Positions 25,161-33,467 of a stretch of DNA of 40,871 nt are shown here, piece after piece. The stretch comes from Bacteroidales bacterium (GTDB lineage Bacteria > Bacteroidota > Bacteroidia > Bacteroidales > UBA932). The notes under the pieces are model-generated. The model saw only the letters and a list, made by a program, of their open reading frames with translations. It did no database searches and was not told the origin of the DNA. A program made the position numbers and the translations under genes. How positions within the stretch are numbered: position 1 is the first letter of the stretch; each line of letters starts with the position of its first letter. Where the stretch lies: assembly GCA_017616475.1 (NCBI GenBank), contig JAFZYD010000100.1, positions 1-40,871 of the forward strand, given 5' to 3'.

Positions 25161-27101
25161 TTAGTCTTTATAGTTGCGGGTTGCGACTTTGCAATATTTG
25201 AATTCCAGAGGCTCCTTGTGGAGTTCGGGCTCTTTCTCGCCCTTGTATTCCCAAGCGGCTACATACATAAAGTTTTCGTCGTCGCGCTTGGTTTCACCCT
25301 CTTCTGTCTGCATTTCCTCGCGGAAGTGGCCGCCGCAGGATTCACGACGGTTGAGTGCGTCGTAGGCCATAAGTTCGCCTATCTCCAGGAAGTCTGCCAC
25401 GCGCAGGGCCTTCTCCAGTTCCTGGTTGAAATGCTCGTTATCGCCGGCAACGTAAACATTACTCCAGAATTCCTTCTTGAGATCCTGAATAAGACCGATG
25501 GCCTTCTTGAGCCCGGCTTCGTTGCGGGCCATACCGACATATTCCCACATAATGTGGCCAAGTTCCTTATGGATGCTGTCCACTGTGCGCTTACCCTTGA
25601 TAGAGAGCAACTTTTCGATGCGCTCCTTGATAGCCTTCTCTGCAGCTTCGAATTCGGGGGCGTTGGTGTCGGTCTTGGGCTCTTTGAACTTGGAGGCCAG
25701 ATAATCGCCGATTGTGTAAGGAAGAATAAAATAACCGTCGGCCAGACCCTGCATAAGTGCAGAAGCTCCCAGGCGGTTGCCGCCGTGGTCGCTGAAGTTG
25801 GCCTCACCAATTGCGTACAGGCCGGGAACGGTGGTCTGGAGGTTGTAGTCTACCCAGAGACCGCCCATTGTGTAGTGGATGGCGGGGAATATCATCATAG
25901 GCTCCTTGTAGGGGTCTACGTCGTTTATTTCTTCGTACATCTGGAAGAGGTTTCCGTATTTCTCCTCGATATACTTGCGGCCCTTCTGCTCCATACAGGT
26001 CTTGAAATCCAGGAACACTGCCAGGCCCTGTTCGTTTACACCGTAGCCTGCGTCGCAGCGCTCTTTTGCTGCACGGGAAGCCACGTCGCGAGGAACCAGG
26101 TTGCCGAAAGCGGGGTAACGGCGCTCCAGATAATAGTCACGGTCTTCTTCTGCGATATCGCTGGGTTTCTTTGTCCCCTTGCGGATTGCCGCTACATCTT
26201 CCAGTTTCTTGGGAACCCATATGCGGCCGTCGTTACGCAACGACTCCGACATAAGGGTAAGTTTGCTCTGCTGGTCGCCGTGAACCGGGATGCAGGTGGG
26301 GTGGATCTGTGCAAAGCAGGGATTTGCGAAGAAAGCGCCCTTCTTGTAGCACTGCCAGGCCGCACTGCCGTTGCTGTTCATTGCGTTGGTAGAGAGGAAA
26401 TAAGTGTTTCCGTAACCGCCGCTGGCAACCACAACTGCGTGGGCGCCGAAACGCTGAATTTCACCGGTGGTGAGGTCGCGTGCAATTATACCCTTGGCTT
26501 CGCCGTTAATAAGCACCAGATCCAGCATCTCGTGACGCGGATAACTCTTGACAGTACCTTTGGCCACCTGACGGTTGAGGGCTGCGTATGCGCCCAGAAG
26601 CAGCTGCTGGCCGGTTTGTCCGCGGGCATAGAAAGTACGCGATACCTGAGCGCCGCCAAACGAACGGTTGTCCAGCAATCCGCCATAGTCGCGTGCGAAA
26701 GGAACGCCCTGCGCCACACACTGGTCTATGATGTTGTTGCTGACTTCTGCCAGACGATATACGTTGGCCTCGCGGCTGCGGTAGTCACCACCTTTGATGG
26801 TGTCGTAGAACAGACGATAAACCGAGTCGTTGTCGTTCTGGTAGTTTTTGGCAGCGTTTATACCGCCCTGCGCAGCAATTGAGTGTGCGCGGCGGGGGGA
26901 ATCGCTGATGCAGAAAATCTTCACGTTGTAGCCGAGCTCGCCGAGAGTGGCTGCAGCGCTGGCGCCGGCAAGGCCGGTGCCGATTACGATGATTTCCATC
27001 TTCTTCTTATTGGCCGGGCTCACCACCTTGATGTGAGCCTTGTGGTTGGTCCATTTCTCGGCCAACGGCCCTTCGGGAACTTTGGAAATTAGTTCTGTCA
27101 T
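25161..27101 (-). CDS. sdhA: Succinate dehydrogenase/fumarate reductase flavoprotein subunit
   Basis: Interconverts succinate and fumarate at a covalently bound FAD. 646 residues. The dinucleotide-binding GTGLAGAS is at 41-48 and the HSIAAQGG segment at 73-80 carries the His that links FAD. Substrate-domain residues are seen in [10 protein letters not shown] and in [20 protein letters not shown]. The C-terminal helical domain includes the conserved [14 protein letters not shown]. The extended N terminus (about 35 residues before the FAD motif) fits the Bacteroidetes type. It is the first gene of its unit, transcribed away from the alpha/beta hydrolase, and the usual sdhC (membrane cytochrome b) is missing upstream. 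Confidence 0.95.
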   Translation of the reverse strand: MTELISKVPEGPLAEKWTNHKAHIKVVSPANKKKMEIIVIGTGLAGASAAATLGELGYNVKIFCISDSPRRAHSIAAQGGINAAKNYQNDNDSVYRLFYDTIKGGDYRSREANVYRLAEVSNNIIDQCVAQGVPFARDYGGLLDNRSFGGAQVSRTFYARGQTGQQLLLGAYAALNRQVAKGTVKSYPRHEMLDLVLINGEAKGIIARDLTTGEIQRFGAHAVVVASGGYGNTYFLSTNAMNSNGSAAWQCYKKGAFFANPCFAQIHPTCIPVHGDQQSKLTLMSESLRNDGRIWVPKKLEDVAAIRKGTKKPSDIAEEDRDYYLERRYPAFGNLVPRDVASRAAKERCDAGYGVNEQGLAVFLDFKTCMEQKGRKYIEEKYGNLFQMYEEINDVDPYKEPMMIFPAIHYTMGGLWVDYNLQTTVPGLYAIGEANFSDHGGNRLGASALMQGLADGYFILPYTIGDYLASKFKEPKTDTNAPEFEAAEKAIKERIEKLLSIKGKRTVDSIHKELGHIMWEYVGMARNEAGLKKAIGLIQDLKKEFWSNVYVAGDNEHFNQELEKALRVADFLEIGELMAYDALNRRESCGGHFREEMQTEEGETKRDDENFMYVAAWEYKGEKEPELHKEPLEFKYCKVATRNYKD

Positions 27102-27132
27102 TAGAGTATGATGTTAGTTATTAAGCAAAGTA

Positions 27133-27140
27133 CAAAGATA
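27133..27140 (-). promoter_or_regulatory. -7 box of sdhA
   Basis: Minus strand TATCTTTG matches TAnnTTTG and lies 31 nt before the sdhA start. The -33 region is poor. A weaker plus-strand box TACCTTTA at about 27154-27161 could serve the divergent hydrolase. Confidence 0.5.
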
Positions 27141-27181
27141 ATCGAAAATGTTATACCTTTACACTCATAAATCAGAATTAA

Positions 27182-27967
27182 ATGGAGTTTTTCTCAACTG
27201 CTGCAAATATTGCAACCCATATAGAGGATTCCGGGAAGGGAGAAAAGACCATATTGCTGCTCCACGGCTATATGGAGACGATGTACATCTGGGACGATTT
27301 TGCCCGCAACTTGGAGCGGAATTTCCGGGTTATAACTATGGATTTGCCCGGTCACGGTCTCACCTGCAGTGCGCCAGTGAACACTATGGAACTTATGGCG
27401 ACCGTGGCAAAGGGGGTGCTGGATGTTTGTGGTGTTCAAAAAGCGGCAGTAGTAGGCCACTCAATGGGCGGTTTTGTGGCAATAAAGTGCTGTGAACTAT
27501 TTCCAGACAGGTTCGAAAAGCTTGTGCTGCTCAACTCATATCCATACAGCGAGACAGACGAATCCCGTGCCATACGTGCCCGTGAACAGGCTGTTCTCAA
27601 TGCCGATCATTTGACAACGCTGGCAGAACTTTCAATACCAAAGATGTTCCATCCAGACAATCTCCGTCGCCTGGACGAAAAGATACGGGAAACCATAGAA
27701 TTATGCGAAACCCACGATCCGGCAGGTCTTATAGCCAGCGTAAAGGGAATTATTCAGAAGGAGGACTACAGCCCGTGGCTTAAGGGGTGCGGCATTCCTG
27801 TTTTGTCTGTTTGCGGCGATTCGGACACTCTGGTAACAGAAGAAATACGCGACCGCATGGCAGCAGATTTTCCTAATGTAAAGCAGATAGTTTTGCCTAA
27901 ATGCGGACATAACGTCTTTTTGGAATACCCGGAAAAGACGCTGGAACTTTTGATGGAGTTTTTATAA
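27182..27967 (+). CDS. Alpha/beta hydrolase
   Basis: 261-residue cytoplasmic alpha/beta-hydrolase-fold enzyme without a signal peptide. The oxyanion region is LLLHGYMETMYIWDDF (from residue 25), followed by ITMDLPGHGLT. The nucleophile elbow VGHSMGG places Ser94, the acid is Asp213 or Asp215 in CGDSDTL, and the base is His243 in KCGHNVF. This is the standard Ser-Asp-His triad of small esterases and MenH/BioH-like hydrolases; the substrate cannot be told. It stands alone, divergent from sdhA and convergent with hflX with 1 nt between stop codons. Confidence 0.88.
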   Translation: MEFFSTAANIATHIEDSGKGEKTILLLHGYMETMYIWDDFARNLERNFRVITMDLPGHGLTCSAPVNTMELMATVAKGVLDVCGVQKAAVVGHSMGGFVAIKCCELFPDRFEKLVLLNSYPYSETDESRAIRAREQAVLNADHLTTLAELSIPKMFHPDNLRRLDEKIRETIELCETHDPAGLIASVKGIIQKEDYSPWLKGCGIPVLSVCGDSDTLVTEEIRDRMAADFPNVKQIVLPKCGHNVFLEYPEKTLELLMEFL

Positions 27968-27968
27968 C

Positions 27969-29132
27969 CTACCAGAGAAAATTATTGAACGGGTAGCGCC
28001 CGGCGTGAATTTCCGCCACCATCTTGTAGAGGTCGGCGCGCATCTTGTCTATGCCGATGCGTTCCCTGGCGCTAATAAAGATACACGGGGTGTGCTCGCG
28101 CGCCATCCAGCTGTTCTTTATCTCTTCTATGGTCATATTGCGGGAGGTCTTTTCGTCCAGCGAGAACTCGTCGTAGGCCTCCGGGGTGTAGGCGTCAATC
28201 TTGTTGAAAACCAAATACACCGGCTTGTCCTTTGCGCCGATGTCCGCCAGGGTCTTGTTGACAACCGCAATCTGGTCTTCGAAGTTAGGGTGGGAAATGT
28301 CCACCACGTGCATCAGGATGTCGGCCTCGCGAACCTCGTCCAAAGTGCTTTTGAACGCCTCAATAAGTTGTGTGGGGAGTTTGCGTATAAAACCTACGGT
28401 GTCGCTAAGCAAGAAGGGGACGTTCTCCAGCACAATCTTGCGCACGGTGGTGTCCAGGGTGGCGAAGAGTTTATCCTCTGCAAATACGTCGCTTTTGGCT
28501 AGCAGGTTCATAAGCGTGCTCTTGCCGACGTTGGTGTATCCTACCAGCGAAATGCGCACCAGGTGCCCGCGGTTGCCGCGCTGCGAGGCCATCTGCCGGT
28601 CAATCTTTTTGAGCTGTTCCTTGAGACGGGATATGCGGTCCAGCACAATGCGGCGGTCGGTTTCCAACTGGCTTTCGCCCGGGCCTCTCATATTGATACC
28701 GCCCCGCTGGCGCTCCAGGTGTGTCCACATACCGGTAAGGCGAGGCAAAAGATACTGATACTGGGCCAGTTCCACCTGTGTCTTGGCGTATGCGGTGCGG
28801 GCCCGCTGCGCAAAAATGTCCAGAATCAGGCCGGTGCGGTCTATAACGCTGCAGCCCGTCTCCTTTTCTATATTGCGCATCTGGGTGGGGCTCAGTTCGT
28901 CGTCAAAAATAATATAGTCGATACAGTTTTCCTGCACATACTCTTTTACCTCCTGCAACTTGCCGCGGCCCAGGTAGGTGCCGGAATAGGGATGGTCCAG
29001 ACGCTGGGTGAATCGCTTGCGCACCTCAATATCGGCGGTCTCGGCCAGAAAGGCAAGTTCGTCCAGATACTCTTCGCTCTGGCGAATCAACACTTTGTCT
29101 TGAATAATTGCAACGGCTACTGCGCTCTCCAT
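27969..29132 (-). CDS. hflX: GTPase HflX
   Basis: Ribosome-associated GTPase that splits stalled 70S ribosomes. 387 residues from ATG at 29132; a frame extension to a GTG at 29171 runs through the upstream terminator and is rejected. The N-terminal HflX domain contains the glycine-rich GGINMRGPGESQLETDRR and a coiled helix pair. The GTPase domain has G1 GYTNVGKS (198-205), G3 DTVG (244-247) and G4 NKID. The C terminus is short. It is separated from the TonB gene by a strong terminator, so it probably has its own promoter, which I could not place. Confidence 0.94.
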   Translation of the reverse strand: MESAVAVAIIQDKVLIRQSEEYLDELAFLAETADIEVRKRFTQRLDHPYSGTYLGRGKLQEVKEYVQENCIDYIIFDDELSPTQMRNIEKETGCSVIDRTGLILDIFAQRARTAYAKTQVELAQYQYLLPRLTGMWTHLERQRGGINMRGPGESQLETDRRIVLDRISRLKEQLKKIDRQMASQRGNRGHLVRISLVGYTNVGKSTLMNLLAKSDVFAEDKLFATLDTTVRKIVLENVPFLLSDTVGFIRKLPTQLIEAFKSTLDEVREADILMHVVDISHPNFEDQIAVVNKTLADIGAKDKPVYLVFNKIDAYTPEAYDEFSLDEKTSRNMTIEEIKNSWMAREHTPCIFISARERIGIDKMRADLYKMVAEIHAGRYPFNNFLW

Positions 29133-29147
29133 AGGTGGTTCGGGGAA

Positions 29148-29179
29148 ATAAAAAGGTGGCCGCGTGACCACCTTTTTAT
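29148..29179 (-). terminator. Rho-independent terminator of the TonB gene
   Basis: On the minus strand ATAAAAAGGTGG and CCACCTTTTTAT pair with an 8-nt loop and run into TTTTTATTT. It lies 22 nt after the TonB stop and just before the hflX start. Confidence 0.88.
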
Positions 29180-29201
29180 GTGTGTTATTTTTGACAAAAC
29201 G

Positions 29202-29891
29202 TTATTTCAGCTGGAAAATCACGGGGAAGGTGTAGGTAACTTTTACCGGCCTGTCGCGCTGCTTTCCGGGAGTCCATTTAGGCGAACTCGAAACGACCCT
29301 GACGGCCTCTTTGTCGAGGGACGGGTCAACACCGCGGAGAACTTTTACACCGCTTACTTTGCCGTCGGTGCCCACGGTGAACTGGAGAGTAACACGACCC
29401 TGGATACCGTTCTCCTTGGCGATGTCGGGATATGCCAGATGCTGGTTTACCCACTTGGAGAATGCGTTGGCGTCGCCGCCCTGGAACAGGGGCTTCTGCT
29501 CTACCAATGCAAACGGAATGGCCTCTTCTTCTACGCTCTCCTCTCCTACCTCATATCCATAGTCGTTCATATCCACGCCGAGGTCTTCGCTGTCCTCGAA
29601 AGAGAACATCTCTTCATCGACCTTGATATCGTCGTCCACGATATCGATGGCATCGGAAAGAATGGGGATTGTGGGCATCTTGGGGCGTACGACATTCTCT
29701 TCTTCCGTGATGGGGATTATCTCCTCTTCGGCGGCGATAATGTCGTTTGCAGACAACTCAGCCTTCTTTATTTCGCCTGATTTCCATTCGAAAGCAAGCA
29801 GTATAATTGCGAGCGCTGCAATGAGACCTATTTCCAAAAACATCGTCGAACTCTTGGTGAGATCGGCCTTGGGTGATTTCTTGACTTCCAT
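29202..29891 (-). CDS. TonB-family energy transducer
   Basis: Transfers proton-motive energy from the inner membrane to TonB-dependent outer-membrane receptors. 229 residues. The N-terminal basic stretch (KKSPKADLTK) and one membrane helix (about 17-34) match the Bacteroidetes TonB start. A Glu/Asp-rich periplasmic linker follows, in place of the Pro-rich linker of Proteobacteria. The TonB_C domain begins at about residue 140 with the WVNQHLAYPDIAKENGIQGR signature and ends with WTPGKQRDRPVKVTYTFPV. No ExbB/ExbD genes are nearby, so this is probably one of several TonB paralogues. Confidence 0.92.
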   Translation of the reverse strand: MEVKKSPKADLTKSSTMFLEIGLIAALAIILLAFEWKSGEIKKAELSANDIIAAEEEIIPITEEENVVRPKMPTIPILSDAIDIVDDDIKVDEEMFSFEDSEDLGVDMNDYGYEVGEESVEEEAIPFALVEQKPLFQGGDANAFSKWVNQHLAYPDIAKENGIQGRVTLQFTVGTDGKVSGVKVLRGVDPSLDKEAVRVVSSSPKWTPGKQRDRPVKVTYTFPVIFQLK

Positions 29892-29912
29892 AACGTGCTA
29901 TTCTTTAACTCT

Positions 29913-29944
29913 CAAAATTATAAAGAATAAATTAATTTGTCAAA
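29913..29944 (-). promoter_or_regulatory. Promoter of the TonB gene
   Basis: Minus strand -33 TTTG at 29944-29941, a 20-nt spacer and -7 TAATTTTG at 29920-29913. It gives a leader of about 17-20 nt. Confidence 0.7.
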
Positions 29945-29957
29945 AATATGTTTACAA

Positions 29958-30902
29958 TTATTTTACCAAACCCATTTCTTTGAGCACATTATTGGTCTTG
30001 GAAACAGCTTCTGCGCTCTTGTCGAAGGCCTCTTTTTCCTCTGCGCTGAGCTTGAGTTCGATAACCTTCTCGACACCGTTCTTGCCAATTACGGCGGGAA
30101 CGCCTATGCAGATATCCTTCTTGCCATATTCGCCGTCCAGGGCTACGCAGCAAGGGAATACCTTCTTCTGGTCCAGAACCATTGCCTTGACCATAGTGGC
30201 TGCTGCAGCGCCGGGAGCGTACCAGGCACTGGTGCCCAAAAGTTTGGTGAGGGTTGCGCCGCCGACCATAGTGTCGGCAACAATCTTGTCGGCCACTTCC
30301 TTGGAAACGAGATCCTTAACCTTGAGGCCCTTGTAGGTTGCACGGTCGATAAGCGGAATCATTGTGGTGTCGCCGTGGCCGCCTATTACCATACCGCCCA
30401 CATCGCTGGCAGCTGCGCCCAGGGCCTGGCTTATGTAATAAGTAAAACGGCTGCTGTCCAGCTGGCCGCCCATACCAATGACGCGGTTCTTGGGGAGACC
30501 GGAAGTCTTGTAGGTGAGATAGGTCATTGTGTCCATAGGGTTGGCGATCATCAAGAAAATTGCGTCGGGAGAGTATGCCAAAGCGCTCTTTACAACGGAA
30601 TTTACGATGCCTGCGTTAACGCCTATGAGTTCTTCGCGGGTCATACCGGGCTTGCGGGGAATACCGGAGGTAACCACGATAACATCGCTTCCTGCGGTAG
30701 CTGCATAGTCGTTGGTAACGCCCTTGATGCGGGTGTCGAATCCATAGAGCTTGGCTGTCTGCATCATATCCATAGCCTTGCCTTCGGAAAGTCCTTCTTT
30801 GATGTCAATAAGGACGAGATCGGACACACAACCGGTGTGTGCGACTGCGTTGGCAACTGTTGCACCTACGTTGCCGGCGCCGATAACTGTTACTTTTGCC
30901 AT
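29958..30902 (-). CDS. mdh: Malate dehydrogenase (LDH-like type)
   Basis: Interconverts malate and oxaloacetate with NAD(H). 314 residues from the ATG at 30902 (MAKVTVIGAG); an upstream frame extension covers the promoter and is not used. The NAD-binding GAGNVGA is at 8-14. Active-site residues fit malate rather than lactate: R83 and R89 in IPRKPGMTREEL, R152 within GGQLDSSRF, and catalytic His176 in GGHGD. It supplies the oxaloacetate-malate step of the reductive branch that ends in fumarate reductase, encoded a few kb away. Divergent from ybeY. Confidence 0.95.
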   Translation of the reverse strand: MAKVTVIGAGNVGATVANAVAHTGCVSDLVLIDIKEGLSEGKAMDMMQTAKLYGFDTRIKGVTNDYAATAGSDVIVVTSGIPRKPGMTREELIGVNAGIVNSVVKSALAYSPDAIFLMIANPMDTMTYLTYKTSGLPKNRVIGMGGQLDSSRFTYYISQALGAAASDVGGMVIGGHGDTTMIPLIDRATYKGLKVKDLVSKEVADKIVADTMVGGATLTKLLGTSAWYAPGAAAATMVKAMVLDQKKVFPCCVALDGEYGKKDICIGVPAVIGKNGVEKVIELKLSAEEKEAFDKSAEAVSKTNNVLKEMGLVK

Positions 30903-30935
30903 TTCAATTAGTTTTAAGTTGTGTATTTTATTTGA

Positions 30936-30943
30936 TACTTTTG
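30936..30943 (+). promoter_or_regulatory. -7 box of ybeY-mnmG
   Basis: TACTTTTG matches TAnnTTTG, 23 nt before the ybeY ATG. It faces the mdh -7 box with a single base between them. Confidence 0.55.
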
Positions 30944-30944
30944 C

Positions 30945-30952
30945 CAAAAATA
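30945..30952 (-). promoter_or_regulatory. -7 box of mdh
   Basis: Minus strand TATTTTTG matches TAnnTTTG, 42 nt before the mdh start. The two divergent -7 boxes make a near-palindrome, TACTTTTG-C-CAAAAATA, so both cannot be occupied at once. Confidence 0.5.
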
Positions 30953-30966
30953 AGGACCACAAAGTT

Positions 30967-31404
30967 ATGATTTCTTTTTTTAAAGAAAACACCGCTTTTG
31001 ATATAAAAAGTAAAAATAAAATCAAGAAGTGGTTGAAAAGTGTAGCGGAGGGCCACGGATACACCGTCGGCGACCTGAATTATATCTTTTGCGACGACGA
31101 ATATTTGCTGCAAATGAACCGGCAGTACCTTGGCCACGACTACTACACGGACATTATAACTTTCGATTCCCGGGAAGATGTCTCTTCCAAAAAGATTGAC
31201 GGAGACATTTTTATAAGCGTGGATACGGTGCGCGCCAACGGCGCCGAGTACGGCGAGGGTTTCGACCGCGAAATGATGCGTGTAATAGCCCACGGCCTGC
31301 TGCACTTGTCAGGCTTTGACGACACCACCGAAAAACTGCAGAAACAGATGCGCGCCGCAGAAAACGACGCCCTCAAATTATGGGATACGATTACGATGTC
31401 ATAG
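30967..31404 (+). CDS. ybeY: Endoribonuclease YbeY (rRNA maturation)
   Basis: Metal-dependent RNase used in 16S rRNA 3'-end maturation and ribosome quality control. 145 residues from the ATG at 30967; the open frame upstream crosses the promoter and is not coding. The metal motif reads HGLLHLSGFDD at 109-119: the first two His (109, 113) are present, but the third canonical His (HGxLHLxGYDH) is replaced by Asp119. I believe Asp at this place is common in Bacteroidetes homologues. Its last 25 nt overlap mnmG, a sign of translational coupling of two RNA-modifying enzymes. Confidence 0.92.
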   Translation: MISFFKENTAFDIKSKNKIKKWLKSVAEGHGYTVGDLNYIFCDDEYLLQMNRQYLGHDYYTDIITFDSREDVSSKKIDGDIFISVDTVRANGAEYGEGFDREMMRVIAHGLLHLSGFDDTTEKLQKQMRAAENDALKLWDTITMS

Positions 31405-33341
31405 TTGTCGGCGCAGGCCACGCCGGTTGCGAAGCCGCCAGCGCCGCAGCGCGTATGGGGGCCCGCACCCTGCTGGTCACGATGGATATGCGGAACATCG
31501 CCCAGATGTCCTGCAACCCTGCGGTTGGCGGCATCGCCAAGGGGCAGATAGTGCGCGAGATAGACGCCCTGGGCGGCTTTTCGGGCATAGTGACGGACCG
31601 CAGCACGCTGCAGTTCAGGATGCTCAACAAGAGCAAAGGCCCAGCTATGTGGAGCCCGCGCGCCCAGTGCGACAAAACGCTCTACACCCTCAACTGGCGC
31701 GCAGTGCTGGAAAGCACCCCCAACCTTGACATCTGGCAGGATACTGTCGCCTCGCTGACGCTTGAGGGCGGTCGCGTGTCGGCAGTGACCACGCTGATGG
31801 GCACCACCTTCACAGCGTCGGAGGTAATAATCACCGCAGGAACCTTCCTTGGCGGCAAACTGTTCATAGGGCAGCAGACCAGCGAAGGGGGCCGCATAGG
31901 CGAACTGGCCAGCTACCACATTGCCGACCAGCTGCGCGACGCCGGCATCGCCGTGGGGCGTATGAAGACCGGAACCCCGCCGCGCATCGACACCCGCTCC
32001 ATCGATTTGGGCTCACTCCAGGTGCAGGAGGGCGACGCCGCTCCGGCCCGCTTCTCGTTCGCCCGTGAACCGAGCGCCATCCAGGGGGGACGGGCGCAGA
32101 AGGTGTGCTACATTGTCCACACCAACGAAAAGGTGCACGAGATACTGCGCAGCGGGTTCGAGTTTTCGCCGCTGTTCACCGGCCGCATAACCGGCATAGG
32201 TCCGCGCTACTGCCCTTCCATCGAAGACAAACTCCGCACATTTGCCGATAAAACTTCCCACCAACTGTTTCTGGAACCGGAGGGTTGGGACACTTGCGAA
32301 TACTATCTGCAAGGGTTCTCGTCTTCGCTGCCTACCGACATACAGATACGCGCCCTGCGTGAGATCTCCGGGTTCGAAAACATCAAGATTTTCCGCCCCG
32401 CCTACGCTGTGGAATACGACTATTTTGACCCGTCGCAGCTTAAGGCGTCGCTGGAAAGCCGCGTAGTGGAAGATTTGTTCCTGGCGGGACAGGTAAACGG
32501 CACCACCGGCTATGAAGAGGCTGCCGCCCAGGGCCTTATGGCGGGCATAAACGCGGTTTTGAAACTGCGCGGCGAGGAGCCCTTCATACTGATGAGGGAC
32601 GAAGCCTACATAGGCGTGCTGATAGACGACCTCATTACCAAGGGAGTGGACGAGCCCTACCGGATGTTCACATCGCGCGCCGAATACCGAATACTGCTGC
32701 GGCAGGATAACGCCGACCGCCGCCTGACGGCCAAGGGCTACGAATTAGGATTGATTTCGCGGGAGCGGTTCGACGATATGGTTGCCAAATACGAGACCGT
32801 GGACGGCCTGCGTCAGCAACTTGGCGAGCTTTCCCTCTCTCCGGCCGATGTCAACGGCTATCTGGAAAGCGTCGGCTCAGCGCCCATCGAAAACCGCAAG
32901 CGCATCGCCGACCTCCTCTCCCGCCCCGACGTTTCCCTGCAGGGGTTGATGGATGCATTGACGCCGGAGGAGATGTCTCGACTCGCTCCGCTCGCTCGAC
33001 ATGACAACGATGGTGCCCCCGCGTGTTCTGTTGAGGAGGCCCCTTCCAGTCATTCCGAGCGAAGTCGAGGAATCTCAGACCCGGAGATACGCGAAGCGGT
33101 GGAGATTGCTGTCAAATACCAGGGCTACATCGACCGAGAAAGGCGACTGGCAGACAAAATAATGCGTCTGGAGAATATCCATATCCCGGAAGACTTCGAT
33201 TTCAGCGCCGTCCAGTCGCTCAGCACCGAATGCCGTATCAAACTGGCCCGCTACAAGCCCCGCACCATCGCCCAGGCCTCCCGCATTTCCGGCGTCTCCC
33301 CCGCCGACATCTCCGTGTTGCTGGTATATTTCGGGCGCTAA
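31380..33341 (+). CDS. mnmG: tRNA uridine-34 modification enzyme MnmG, with in-frame repeat insertion
   Basis: With MnmE, installs the carboxymethylaminomethyl group on U34 of several tRNAs. 653 residues, about 30 more than typical. The FAD motif GAGHAGCEAA is at 11-20, the conserved cysteine segment MSCNPAVGGIAKGQ follows near 40, and RAEYRILLRQDNAD marks the GidA signature 2 region. The C-terminal helical domain (ISGVSPADISVLLVYFGR) is intact. Residues about 531-566 come from the two-armed palindromic element at 32970-33076; the second copy at the right edge has only a short linker there (APEGAMPAIVDAEILED). The insertion lies before the VEIAVKYQGYIDRE helix and keeps the frame, so the enzyme may still work. 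Confidence 0.95.
   Translation: MGYDYDVIVVGAGHAGCEAASAAARMGARTLLVTMDMRNIAQMSCNPAVGGIAKGQIVREIDALGGFSGIVTDRSTLQFRMLNKSKGPAMWSPRAQCDKTLYTLNWRAVLESTPNLDIWQDTVASLTLEGGRVSAVTTLMGTTFTASEVIITAGTFLGGKLFIGQQTSEGGRIGELASYHIADQLRDAGIAVGRMKTGTPPRIDTRSIDLGSLQVQEGDAAPARFSFAREPSAIQGGRAQKVCYIVHTNEKVHEILRSGFEFSPLFTGRITGIGPRYCPSIEDKLRTFADKTSHQLFLEPEGWDTCEYYLQGFSSSLPTDIQIRALREISGFENIKIFRPAYAVEYDYFDPSQLKASLESRVVEDLFLAGQVNGTTGYEEAAAQGLMAGINAVLKLRGEEPFILMRDEAYIGVLIDDLITKGVDEPYRMFTSRAEYRILLRQDNADRRLTAKGYELGLISRERFDDMVAKYETVDGLRQQLGELSLSPADVNGYLESVGSAPIENRKRIADLLSRPDVSLQGLMDALTPEEMSRLAPLARHDNDGAPACSVEEAPSSHSERSRGISDPEIREAVEIAVKYQGYIDRERRLADKIMRLENIHIPEDFDFSAVQSLSTECRIKLARYKPRTIAQASRISGVSPADISVLLVYFGR
32970..33076 (+). 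repeat. Two-armed palindromic repeat inserted in frame in mnmG
   Basis: The left arm (32970-33005, GAGATGTCTCGACTCG...) and right arm (33049-33076, ...GCGAAGTCGAGGAATCTC) are imperfect inverted repeats around a 43-nt centre. The right arm equals the lone arm at 2113-2140 except for one base. Translated in frame, the arms give EMSRLAPLARHDN and SSHSERSRGIS. The comparison with the second mnmG gives a net gain of about 30 codons. Confidence 0.88.
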
Positions 33342-33386
33342 CCCCGGTTCCGTGGCAGCAAAAATGCTGTCCCACAGCTGTTTAAC

Positions 33387-33422
33387 CAAAGTCGCTTGCG
33401 TATTTTTACGCAAGCGACTTTG
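33387..33422. terminator. Perfect 16-bp hairpin between convergent mnmG and fadD
   Basis: CAAAGTCGCTTGCGTA and TACGCAAGCGACTTTG pair without mismatch around TTTT. It probably ends transcription from both sides, but neither strand has a T tract after the stem. An 8-bp inverted repeat, CCGTGGCA (33350-33357) with TGCCACGG (33452-33459), flanks it. Confidence 0.6.
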
Positions 33423-33467
33423 TGTAATGCGCTGATAGCCAGCGGTAAAGGTGCCACGGGGGCGAGC

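Noticed and set aside
29133..29171. GTG-started extension of hflX
   Set aside because: Overlaps the TonB terminator hairpin; MESAVAVAI is a normal HflX start.
30751..30966. 72-codon N-terminal extension of ybeY
   Set aside because: It would run antisense through mdh and across the ybeY promoter; the ATG at 30967 gives normal YbeY length.
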